DNA of 49,986 nt from Acidobacteriota bacterium (GTDB lineage: Bacteria; Acidobacteriota; Thermoanaerobaculia; Multivoradales; J023): NCBI GenBank assembly GCA_029263395.1, contig JAJCXO010000209.1:1-49986 (forward strand), read 5' to 3'. This document shows, in pieces, positions 41,636 through 49,539 of this stretch; the first letter of the stretch is position 1, and each line of letters starts with the position of its first letter. The translations under genes were made by a program, and so were the position numbers. The notes under the pieces are model-generated. The model saw only the letters and a list, made by a program, of their open reading frames with translations, ran no database searches and was not told where the DNA came from.

Positions 41636-43435
41636 ATGGATGTTTGTTTTTTTCCGTGGCCTTTGGTTCTTGCCTTGCTCTTCGGGGCGCATCTCGCCTG
41701 CGGGACACCTGCTGTCTCGCCTGTCACCGACAACCCTTCCGGAGGCCTTTTGCACGACGCCACCTCAGCGAGCGGCCTCGACTTCCATCATTTCAACGGC
41801 ATGTCCGGTGAGCACTATTTCAACGAGGTGGTGGGCGCCGGCGCCGCCTTCTTCGATTTTGACAATGACGGTGACCTGGATCTCTACCTGGTCCAGGGTG
41901 CCATGCTGGGGCCGGGTAAAGAGCTGACCGACGCGCTCTTCCCGCCTGCGAAGGAAGGGCCACCGCGTGATCGCCTTTATCGCAATGACCTGAAGGGTAG
42001 CGGTCCCCGATTCGTTGATGTCACCGAGACGTCTGGATTGACCGCATTCGGCTACGGCATGGGGGTGGCCACCGGCGATTTTGACAACGACGGCTGGCTC
42101 GATCTCTACGTCACCAACTATGGCGCCAATCAACTGTGGCGTAATCTCGGACTGGACGAGCATGGGGGCGTGAGCTTTGAAGACGTCACCCGGAGCAGCG
42201 GCGCCGGTGACGACCGCTGGTCGACCAGCGTCGCGGTGCTCGATTTCGACCGCGACGGCTGGCTCGATCTCTACGTCACCAACTATGTCGATTTTCGTTT
42301 CGAGAATCACCGCTACTGCCGCAGCCCTTCGAGCCGGCGTGACTATTGCGGTCCGCAGAACTACAACGGCGAGAGCGATTTGCTGTTGCGCAATCTTGGA
42401 CCCGGCGAAGCGGGGGCGATCCTTTTCGAAGATGTGACGCTCGCGGCCGGTATCGGCCGTGAGGCGGGCAGCGGCTTGGGAGTGGTCAGCGGCGACTTCG
42501 ACGGCGACGGTTGGCTCGACCTCTATGTCGCCAATGACTTGATGCACAATGTGCTGTGGAGAAATCTCGGCGATGGCAGCTTCGAGAACGTGGCTTTGGT
42601 CTCCGGAGTGGCGGTGAACGCCGCTGGCAAGGCGGAGGCGAGTATGGGATTGGCGGCTGGTGACCTGGACCAGGATGGTGATGAGGATCTGTTCATGAGT
42701 CACCTTCGAGGTGAGACCAATACCGCTTTTGAAAACACTGGCGGCGATTTTCACGATGCCTCCTCGGCCATGGGACTGGCGGTGGCCAGCCGGTCGTTCA
42801 CCGGCTTCGGTGTTGGTGTTTTTGATCTCGAGAACGATGGCGATTTGGACCTCGCGGTGGCCAACGGCGACATCATGGTGATCGAGCAGCAGCTCCTGGC
42901 CGGTGAGCCTTTTCCACTGCGCCAGCCGAATCAGCTCTTTCGCAACCTCGGAGACGGCGAATTCTCCGAGGTTGGAGCCGAGCTCGCGGGTTCCGCCTTG
43001 GCCGCTCTCGAGACAAGCCGCGGCCTGGCGGTGGGCGATGTCGATAATGACGGCGATGAAGATCTGCTGCTCACCAATAACAACGGCCCGGCCAGATTGC
43101 TGGTGAATGAGGCCGCGGACGGCTCCGCGTGGGTGGGGTTGCGGCTCATCACCGAAGGCCGCGACGCCCTCGGCGCACGGGTGACGGCTCATTTCACCGA
43201 CGGATCGCGACTGATGAGGCGAGTACGGACCGACGGCAGCTATTGCTCGGCACGGGACCCGCGCGTGCTCTTCGGGCTGCCGGCGGGAAAGGAGCTGCGT
43301 TCGATCGAGGTGCAGTGGCCGGACGGCCTCGAAAGCTGGCCACCGCTGGCGCCGGGGCAATACCATCGGTTGATCCGAGGTCAGTCGTCCGCCTCAGGTT
43401 CGGGCGATCTTGCTGCCGCAGCAGTAGGTGGGTAG
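41636..43435 (+). CDS. CRTAC1-type FG-GAP/ASPIC-UnbV lipoprotein (locus B)
   Basis: A 599-residue protein started at the ATG at 41636, where a signal peptide begins (FFPWPLVLALLFGAHLAC, possible lipobox Cys near 24). No clear Shine-Dalgarno is seen, and the frame stays open far upstream through a repeat element. Seven Asp-rich FG-GAP repeats follow (DFDNDGDLDLYL, DFDNDGWLDLYV, DFDRDGWLDLYV, DFDGDGWLDLYV, DLDQDGDEDLFM, DLENDGDLDLAV, DVDNDGDEDLLL), then an ASPIC/UnbV end (DALGARVTAHFTDGSRLMRR; RSIEVQWPDGLESW). It is the paralogue of the two CRTAC1 genes of locus A and, as there, is followed closely (2 nt) by a TPR lipoprotein gene. Confidence 0.88.
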   Translation: MDVCFFPWPLVLALLFGAHLACGTPAVSPVTDNPSGGLLHDATSASGLDFHHFNGMSGEHYFNEVVGAGAAFFDFDNDGDLDLYLVQGAMLGPGKELTDALFPPAKEGPPRDRLYRNDLKGSGPRFVDVTETSGLTAFGYGMGVATGDFDNDGWLDLYVTNYGANQLWRNLGLDEHGGVSFEDVTRSSGAGDDRWSTSVAVLDFDRDGWLDLYVTNYVDFRFENHRYCRSPSSRRDYCGPQNYNGESDLLLRNLGPGEAGAILFEDVTLAAGIGREAGSGLGVVSGDFDGDGWLDLYVANDLMHNVLWRNLGDGSFENVALVSGVAVNAAGKAEASMGLAAGDLDQDGDEDLFMSHLRGETNTAFENTGGDFHDASSAMGLAVASRSFTGFGVGVFDLENDGDLDLAVANGDIMVIEQQLLAGEPFPLRQPNQLFRNLGDGEFSEVGAELAGSALAALETSRGLAVGDVDNDGDEDLLLTNNNGPARLLVNEAADGSAWVGLRLITEGRDALGARVTAHFTDGSRLMRRVRTDGSYCSARDPRVLFGLPAGKELRSIEVQWPDGLESWPPLAPGQYHRLIRGQSSASGSGDLAAAAVGG

Positions 43436-43437
43436 AC

Positions 43438-45027
43438 ATGTGGATCAGAATCGCGCTGCTGCTGAGCCTGGCTCTCCTGGGCTGCCAGGCCACCGTCGAG
43501 CTCGAGCCGCCGCCGGATCTCGACGCCTTCGACCGGGCCGTTCGTGAATCCTTCGCCGCCCGCCATGGATCTCTCGAGCAGGCCATCGCCACCGGCGCAG
43601 GTCCTCGGGCCATGGCTGAGGCACTCGCCGAGCTCGGCCATTGGTATACCGTTTACGGCTTTCCCGGATCCGCGGAGCGCTGCTACCGGCAAGCCGGTCG
43701 GCTCGATCCCAAAGAAGCGCGCTGGCCGTATTTTTTGGGTCATGTGCTCTTCGCAACCTCTGAACTCGACGAGTCTCGGAAAGCGTTTTCACGAGCTCTC
43801 GAAAGGGCTCCGGATTCCTTGCCGGCACGCCTTCGGTTGGCCGAAGCGGAGCTCGAAGCCGGCCGTTCCAAACAGGCTGAGAAGCTTTTTCGGCAGGCCC
43901 TCGACATGGAACCGGGATGTGCCCTGGCCGAAGCTGGTCTTGGCCGGCTGGCTCTCGGCCAGGGTGACTTCGCCGTTGCCGCTGGCCACTTCGAACGAGC
44001 CCTCGGCGTCCAGCCCGGAGCCTCGGCGCTCTTCTACCCCCTGAGCCGCGCTTACCACGGCCTGGGCGACACCAGGGAACTCGAGGTGCTTGCCAAGGTT
44101 TCGGACGAAAACAGGCAGCTCGTGGAAATCCACGTCGACGACCCCTGGCTCGAGGAGCTTGGCCAGGCCCGGGATGGCGTTTTGCACCACGTCCGCGCGG
44201 GTAAGAACGCACGCCGAGCCGGCCGCATGGCCGACGCTCTCGAGCACTTTCGCCGCGGCGTCGCCGCCGATGACGAAAATATCGACGCGCGCCTCGAGGT
44301 CGCCATCACCCTCGGCGAGACCGGACGTTCGTCGGCAGCAATCCGCGAGCTGGAAGACACCTTGCGATCCTTCCCCGACCATCCGAGGGTGCATTTTTTT
44401 CTCGGCACGCTTTTGCTCAAAGCAAGGCGCCTGCAAGACGCCGAGCATCATTTGCGGGCCAGCCTGACCCTCGACTCCGAGAATGCTACGGTGCATTTCA
44501 ATCTGGCGCAGGCATTGCGTTCAAGCGGCCGGTTGGGGCCGGCCATAAAGCACTACCGGCGGGCGCAGGAGCTCAATCCGCGCATGGCTCGAGCGGCTTT
44601 CTGGCAGGCAATTTGCCTTTTGGGTTCCGGCGAGCAGATCTCTCTCGCGATCGAGCCGCTCGAGAAAGTCCAACTGGCAGCACCTGAAAAAACAGACGCC
44701 GCCTCACTGCTCGCTCGCATGTTGGCTCTCGGAGGCCGCTCGGATTCGGCCCTCGACCTGGTTGAGGGACTGCCTTCCCATCATGTGCTGAGCGCCGAAT
44801 CTGTCGCCATGGTGCTTGCGTCCTCCGGGCAGCGAGAGCGCGCCGTCGCCTGGCAGCGGGCGGCTCTGCAAGCGGTCGAAGCCGCTGCCAACCCGATATG
44901 CGCCGACGACCTGGTCCGCCGCCGCCTCGAGCTCTACGAAGCAGGGCGCTGGCCTGGCGAGCCATGGAACACCTCAGAGGTCGTGTGCGAGCTGCCCGTC
45001 CAAGTACCGGGGCCAGGCTCCGGTTAG
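43438..45027 (+). CDS. TPR lipoprotein following CRTAC1 (locus B)
   Basis: A 529-residue lipoprotein (IALLLSLALLGC, Cys15). The ATG at 43438 is 2 nt after the CRTAC1 stop and follows AGGTGG. Most of the chain is TPRs (WYTVYGFPGSAERCYRQAGRLDP; YFLGHVLFATSELDESRKAF; FNLAQALRSSGRLGPAIKHYRRAQELNP; NARRAGRMADALEHFRRGV). It should be a periplasmic scaffold and pair with the CRTAC1 protein. The corresponding gene in locus A is at 35036-36355. The gene converges with the parvulin gene of this locus, with a 12-bp tandem repeat in between. Confidence 0.88.
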   Translation: MWIRIALLLSLALLGCQATVELEPPPDLDAFDRAVRESFAARHGSLEQAIATGAGPRAMAEALAELGHWYTVYGFPGSAERCYRQAGRLDPKEARWPYFLGHVLFATSELDESRKAFSRALERAPDSLPARLRLAEAELEAGRSKQAEKLFRQALDMEPGCALAEAGLGRLALGQGDFAVAAGHFERALGVQPGASALFYPLSRAYHGLGDTRELEVLAKVSDENRQLVEIHVDDPWLEELGQARDGVLHHVRAGKNARRAGRMADALEHFRRGVAADDENIDARLEVAITLGETGRSSAAIRELEDTLRSFPDHPRVHFFLGTLLLKARRLQDAEHHLRASLTLDSENATVHFNLAQALRSSGRLGPAIKHYRRAQELNPRMARAAFWQAICLLGSGEQISLAIEPLEKVQLAAPEKTDAASLLARMLALGGRSDSALDLVEGLPSHHVLSAESVAMVLASSGQRERAVAWQRAALQAVEAAANPICADDLVRRRLELYEAGRWPGEPWNTSEVVCELPVQVPGPGSG

Positions 45028-45063
45028 GACTCCTGTCCAGACACGGGTCCAGACTCCCGCCCA
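45028..45063. repeat. 12-bp tandem triplication between convergent genes
   Basis: Units 45028-45039, 45040-45051 and 45052-45063 share GAC at the start and CCA at the end, with diverged centres. It lies in the 54-bp gap between the TPR and parvulin stops. Confidence 0.55.
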
Positions 45064-45081
45064 GGGACTCTGAGAGAGCTT

Positions 45082-46854
45082 TCAACCTTCACCTTCCTCT
45101 ACCGCCACGGATGACGATGGGGAGTCAGAGGCCGCTGATCCGGATACCCAAGACGTGACTACGGCGGCGAGGCGCTCCTCGTCGAGGGTGAAGTCGACGT
45201 CCGATAGCTTGTCTGAGATCAGCTGGTGATAAAGCTCCCGTCCGTGGCGTTGCAAGAAGGCCGATCGGACGGCGGTATCCGCTTGCTGGAAAGGAAGGAT
45301 CTCCGGCTCTTGCCGCCGGGTGATTTCAAATATCGCGAGCTCACCGGTCGCCGTGGTGTAGGGAGGTGACACGTCTCCTCGGGCCATTCGGCCGGCAAAA
45401 AGGGCCATTTTGGGATCGGCCTGGGTGAGCTGGTCGAGGCTGCGCAAGCCGAGATCCTCGAACTCGCCGCCGAGGCGCGCGCCGGCGGCTGCGAGGTCGA
45501 GCACGCCGGCGCGGGCCTCGGCTCGCAGCGATTCCAGCTCCGCCATCTTGGCGCTGGCGTCCTCTGTCAGCGGCAGAGTCAAGCGGCGAATTTGCAAGCG
45601 CAGAGGCGAGCTGAAACGCTTCTTGTTGCCCTCGTAGTAGGCCTCGAGACGATCGTGCATGCTGTCGAGCTGACGGCCCAAGAGCTGCCGTTGATATCTC
45701 TCGAGCATCACGCTCTCAGCTCTCACCTCCAGCTCCGCTGCAGCGTCCGGCGCCAGCTCTTCGCCCGCCCGCCGAGCGGCCAGGACCGCCATCTCTCGCT
45801 GCCAGAGCGCCGCGAAGACCCGAGACGGCATAACTTTCCTCAAGAGGAGCTTCTGGCTCAACGGCAGCTGCTCTTCTTCCCGGGCGACGAGGCGTCGAAA
45901 TTTCCCCAACCTCATTTCGAAATCGCCGAGGCGCAGAACCACGGCTTTGGGATCGCCGGCGCGCAGCAGCGCCATGAGTTCGTCGGTCTCGGGAACGAAG
46001 CTGCCAGGTGGCAGCTCGATCGCTTCGACGATTGCCGAAACAGCGTCTGCCCGCTGCCGTGCCAGGAGGTCTCGGCGCAACATCGAGCGGGCCTCGTCAA
46101 AGGACGTTGTTCTCGCTGGGACGATCGCGTCGACGAAAAAAAGATGCGCGCCGTCCGAGGTGACGATCGGCTCGCTTGGCACCTTCTCGTCGAGGCCGAA
46201 GATCACCTGCTCGAATGCGATCGGCAGCTGACCGGGAACGATGCGACCGATGAATCCCTCCTGGTGGCGCGATTCCGAGTCGGAAAGCTCCGCCGCCAAG
46301 AGCGCAAAGCTCTCGCCGGCGGCAACCCGGCGGCGTACATCCCGGACCTGCGCGACCAGCTCGTCCTTGGTGAGCATGCCGGTGAGCCGCCGAAAAAGAT
46401 GGAAGACCGATCGGGCTTCGGGTTGATCGAAACGCTCGCGCTGATCTTCGAATGCGGTCAGGAGCTCCGTCTCCGTCGGCTGCTCGAGCGGCGGCAGAGC
46501 TTTGTTGAGATAGCTTGTGGCCAGAGCCTGGCGGTGCAATCCGTCGATCTCGGCCAGCAGCTCTGGCGCCTGATCGAGCCCCAGCTGACGGGCCTCGGCG
46601 AGTAGAAGCCGCCGCCAGACGAGCGACCCCGTCAACTCGCGGAAGGGCTCGAGGTCTGCCGCCTGCAAAGCCAGGCGCTGCTGCGATGGCAGGTCGAGCA
46701 CGGCCTGGTCGAGGTCAGCAGCGGTGACTACGCCTCCCCGATAGATGGCCACGGCTTCGACCTCAGCTGCTGGCGGCGTCTCGTCCGTGGGCGTACATGC
46801 CACCAGGGCGGCGAAGACTAAAAAGCTGTGGCAGAAGTCGGTTCCACGTCTCAT
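45082..46854 (-). CDS. Parvulin-type isomerase lipoprotein, coupled to sulfatase-like gene (locus B)
   Basis: A 590-residue lipoprotein (CHSFLVFAALVAC, Cys about 20) whose ATG overlaps the sulfatase-like stop by 4 nt (ATGA). The parvulin domain is near residues 155-255 (FALLAAELSDSESRHQEGFIGR; LPIAFEQVIFGLDEKVPSEPI; LFFVDAIVP). A second part near 430-560 (SPLRLQIRRLTLPL; AIFEITRRQEPEILPF) matches the locus A copy at 26670-28394 closely enough to show common origin. The linker is helical, as in SurA. It should assist folding of exported proteins. The last 20 residues are Ser/Val/Glu-rich. Confidence 0.87.
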   Translation of the reverse strand: MRRGTDFCHSFLVFAALVACTPTDETPPAAEVEAVAIYRGGVVTAADLDQAVLDLPSQQRLALQAADLEPFRELTGSLVWRRLLLAEARQLGLDQAPELLAEIDGLHRQALATSYLNKALPPLEQPTETELLTAFEDQRERFDQPEARSVFHLFRRLTGMLTKDELVAQVRDVRRRVAAGESFALLAAELSDSESRHQEGFIGRIVPGQLPIAFEQVIFGLDEKVPSEPIVTSDGAHLFFVDAIVPARTTSFDEARSMLRRDLLARQRADAVSAIVEAIELPPGSFVPETDELMALLRAGDPKAVVLRLGDFEMRLGKFRRLVAREEEQLPLSQKLLLRKVMPSRVFAALWQREMAVLAARRAGEELAPDAAAELEVRAESVMLERYQRQLLGRQLDSMHDRLEAYYEGNKKRFSSPLRLQIRRLTLPLTEDASAKMAELESLRAEARAGVLDLAAAGARLGGEFEDLGLRSLDQLTQADPKMALFAGRMARGDVSPPYTTATGELAIFEITRRQEPEILPFQQADTAVRSAFLQRHGRELYHQLISDKLSDVDFTLDEERLAAVVTSWVSGSAASDSPSSSVAVEEGEG

Positions 46855-48986
46855 CCTTGATCCTCGAAAAGTGCCGCGGCCGACGCCGCCTCGGGGCTAT
46901 CCGGCGCCAGCGCCTGGAGCTCGGCCAGGGCCGCCGCGGCCTGGTCGCGGCGGCCGAGCGCATGGCTGGTGGCGATCACCGCGTACCTGGCCTGGAGATA
47001 GTTAGGCTCGATTTCGATCGTCCGCCGGAAGCTCTCGAGCGCTGCTTCCGGTTGATCGGTTTCGAGCAACATGGCAGCAAAATTGAAGTGTCCGCGGGCG
47101 TAATAGGGCATGTCGGTCAGCGCCTGCTCGAAGAGATTGCGGGCCCCGGCGAAGTCGCCTGCCTGCGCTCGCCTGACCGCCAGGTCGATGCGTGGGGGTG
47201 CAAATTCCGGTGATATCTCGAGGGCATTCTCGAGCGCCGCACGCTCCTCATCCCATCGTTCGAGGGCGGCGTGAAGGCTGGCGAGAATCCACTGGCCCAA
47301 CGGGCTCGGCGCGGATTCTTGCTGTGCCTGCACCAGAACCACCGCCCGATCGGCTTCGCCTTGACCGAAAAGGTAGCCAGCAACTTGCAGCAAGATCTGT
47401 TCATCGGGCAGGGCCTGTGGGTTCAGCTGGCGGATGCGCTCGAGGGACGCCAATGCCTCGTCGACCTGGCCGAGACCAAGCTCGGCTCTGGCGCGCAATT
47501 GCAAATAGGTCGCGTTATCCGGATGGCGGCTTAACAAAACTTCGACCAGCCGTTTGGCCGCCAGGGGGCGTTGATCGTAGAGCATCTGCTTGGCAGCGCT
47601 CTGCTCGTTGATGTCATCAACCTGATCTTGAGGCGCGGTGCCGTCGCGGCGTAGCTCCTCGCGCAGCGTCGGCAGCTCTCCCGCCCGACTCTGGATATAA
47701 CCCAACGATTCGAGACGCCGTCGCGTCTCCCGATCCATCTCGGTCACCGCCCCGGGATCGCTGCGGGTGTTTCTCGCCAGGAACGTCTCGAGTTTTCGCT
47801 CTAGGTCTGTGGCGAGTTCGGACCGCTCCGAGACCAGATCGTGCAACTCCTTGGGATCGGCCTGGATATCGTAGAGTTCCGGCCGCGGGCCGTGGATATA
47901 TTTGTGCTGGCGGGAGAACAACACCCTCAGCTCACCGAGGTCGTGGGCGATGCGTGGCGACAAGGTCTCGGCATATTGCGGCCGGGGAAAACCGGCGACC
48001 CGGCTGCCTCGGCTGTCGATCAGCGGCCGCAGACTCTGACCTTGGAACGCTCCCGGCGGCTCGAGGCCAAGCAGATCCAGCACCGTCGGCACGATGTCCA
48101 CCGTACCGACCCGCTGGGGGATCGCCGCGCCGCCTTCGAGTCCCGGGATACGCAGGATCAGCGGCACATGGAGCGTCGTGTTGTAGGCAAGTGTGGAGTG
48201 GGTGAGCTCGTTATGTTCGTCGAGACCTTCGCCATGATCCGCGGTGACGATGATCAAGGTCCGCTCCAAGACGCCCAGCTCGCGCAGATGATCGATCAGC
48301 CCGCCCAGGGCCTCATCGGCATAGGCGATCTCGCCGTCATAGGGGTCGTCGATGAAGAGCTGGTCATAGGGCGGCGGCGGTGCGTAGGGCTGATGGGGAT
48401 CGAAGTAGTGCGCCCAGGCGAAGAAGGGGCGATCGTGGTGTTCGTCGAGCCAGGGCATCAACGCTTGGTTGACCAGCGCCGCGTGCCTCTCGTCGAAATA
48501 GAGGCCGAACTTCGGCACCACGCGCTGGCCGAGAAAATCCTGATAGGCAGCGGCGAAATTGTCGTCGTAGAGATCGAAACCCTGGTCAGCGCCGAAGCTG
48601 GACTCGAGCGGGAAGGAGGCGATGGCCGCCGCTGTACCATAACCCGCGGCGGAGAGTATTTCGGCGAGCGTCGTCTGGCTGTCCGAGAGGCGGAAGACGC
48701 CGTTGTCTCGCACACCGTGCGCGAGCGGGTACTGGCCGGTGAGAATCGTCGAATGGGAGGGCAGGGTAATCGGCACCGCCGAGAACGCCTGCTCGAAGAG
48801 AAAACCCTCTGCGGCCAGCGCGTCGAGGTTCGGCGTCGACGCCCGCTCATAACCGTAGCAGCCGATTCGATCCGCGCGCGTGGTGTCGAAAGTTACCAGC
48901 AAGACGTTCCACTCCGGGGCCCTCTCGCAGGCGGTGAGCGCCAGTGCCATCAGTGCGGCGAGGGCGGATGTCAAAGCTCGTTTCAT
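46851..48986 (-). CDS. Sulfatase-fold hydrolase/transferase fused to TPRs, lipoprotein (locus B)
   Basis: A 711-residue lipoprotein (LAALMALALTAC, Cys20). The sulfatase/alkaline-phosphatase core is at about 25-400: VTFDTTRAD, YFDPHQP, VTADHGEGLDEH. The catalytic position is Thr74 in ITLPSHST, as in the locus A copy, not the Cys/Ser that becomes formylglycine. Residues about 475-711 are TPRs (LELGLGQVDEALASLERIRQLNP-like; GHFNFAAMLLETDQPEAALESFRRTIEIEP). It shares the order signal - sulfatase fold - linker - TPR with the locus A copy throughout its length. The downstream parvulin gene overlaps by 4 nt. No clear ribosome-binding site precedes the ATG at 48986. Confidence 0.88.
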   Translation of the reverse strand: MKRALTSALAALMALALTACERAPEWNVLLVTFDTTRADRIGCYGYERASTPNLDALAAEGFLFEQAFSAVPITLPSHSTILTGQYPLAHGVRDNGVFRLSDSQTTLAEILSAAGYGTAAAIASFPLESSFGADQGFDLYDDNFAAAYQDFLGQRVVPKFGLYFDERHAALVNQALMPWLDEHHDRPFFAWAHYFDPHQPYAPPPPYDQLFIDDPYDGEIAYADEALGGLIDHLRELGVLERTLIIVTADHGEGLDEHNELTHSTLAYNTTLHVPLILRIPGLEGGAAIPQRVGTVDIVPTVLDLLGLEPPGAFQGQSLRPLIDSRGSRVAGFPRPQYAETLSPRIAHDLGELRVLFSRQHKYIHGPRPELYDIQADPKELHDLVSERSELATDLERKLETFLARNTRSDPGAVTEMDRETRRRLESLGYIQSRAGELPTLREELRRDGTAPQDQVDDINEQSAAKQMLYDQRPLAAKRLVEVLLSRHPDNATYLQLRARAELGLGQVDEALASLERIRQLNPQALPDEQILLQVAGYLFGQGEADRAVVLVQAQQESAPSPLGQWILASLHAALERWDEERAALENALEISPEFAPPRIDLAVRRAQAGDFAGARNLFEQALTDMPYYARGHFNFAAMLLETDQPEAALESFRRTIEIEPNYLQARYAVIATSHALGRRDQAAAALAELQALAPDSPEAASAAALFEDQG

Positions 48987-49034
48987 GACCGCTTGAGTGC
49001 TCCGGGACTGCCGCTTTTCATTCCGCCGGGTAGG

Positions 49035-49066
49035 CTGTCATCGTGCCGCCCTGTCATCGTGCCGCC
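49035..49066. repeat. 16-bp perfect tandem duplication
   Basis: CTGTCATCGTGCCGCC is present twice in direct succession (49035-49050 and 49051-49066), about 50 bp upstream of the sulfatase-like gene of locus B. Confidence 0.85.
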
Positions 49067-49242
49067 CACGACATCGCGAAGATCGCACCGATGGGTCGGC
49101 CCGGCGACGCCGTCCTCGTTATCCTGTCGAAGGAGAAAATCTCGAGTGCAGACCTTAACGAAGATCCGGGTTCGACGGTAGTCGACGATGAGAGAATCGA
49201 CCTTCTTTTGGGCGCGGAGCGTGGATCACGGGCGACCGCATA

Positions 49243-49265
49243 CACATAGGCACATAGGCATAGGT
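49243..49265. repeat. 8-bp tandem repeat
   Basis: CACATAGG occurs twice in succession (49243-49250, 49251-49258), followed by a related CATAGGT. Confidence 0.55.
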
Positions 49266-49539
49266 GCCAGTGACCTCGAAGAGCGGAGCGGTGTTGGAGC
49301 CGCTAGGCAAACTCAACCTATTTAGACGCCGCCCTCCACGTAGTCAGAAGCCCTCTGATGGCCACCAGGAAGAGCCGAGACGGTGAACCGGCTTCGAGTC
49401 GACTTTGATTACCCTGGCCGTTCGAATTTTCTGGTTTTTCGGTGGAGTCCAGACGCACCTACCCCAGCAATCTCAGATATCGAGATTTGATGAACGATTG
49501 GCTAGCGTATTTGGGTCGGGAATCGACCCGTTAGCAGGC

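Larger units (their letters stand above)
48987..49539. other. Gene-free stretch before the transposase
   Basis: No convincing gene; short frames on both strands have no start signal or domain. It holds a 16-bp tandem duplication (49035-49066) and an 8-bp triplicated unit (49243-49265). It may be promoter plus the flank of the REP-associated transposase whose end is at 49540. Confidence 0.5.

Noticed and set aside
41765-43366. 533-codon open frame opposite the CRTAC1 gene of locus B
   Set aside because: It is the antisense shadow of the Asp-rich FG-GAP repeats; no signal, domain or start site, and the plus-strand protein is clearly real.
45592-46605. 337-codon open frame opposite the parvulin gene of locus B
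   Set aside because: Antisense shadow of a well-supported parvulin gene.
47841-49181. 446-codon open frame opposite the sulfatase-like gene of locus B
   Set aside because: Antisense shadow; runs past the real gene start into intergenic sequence and has no recognisable domain.
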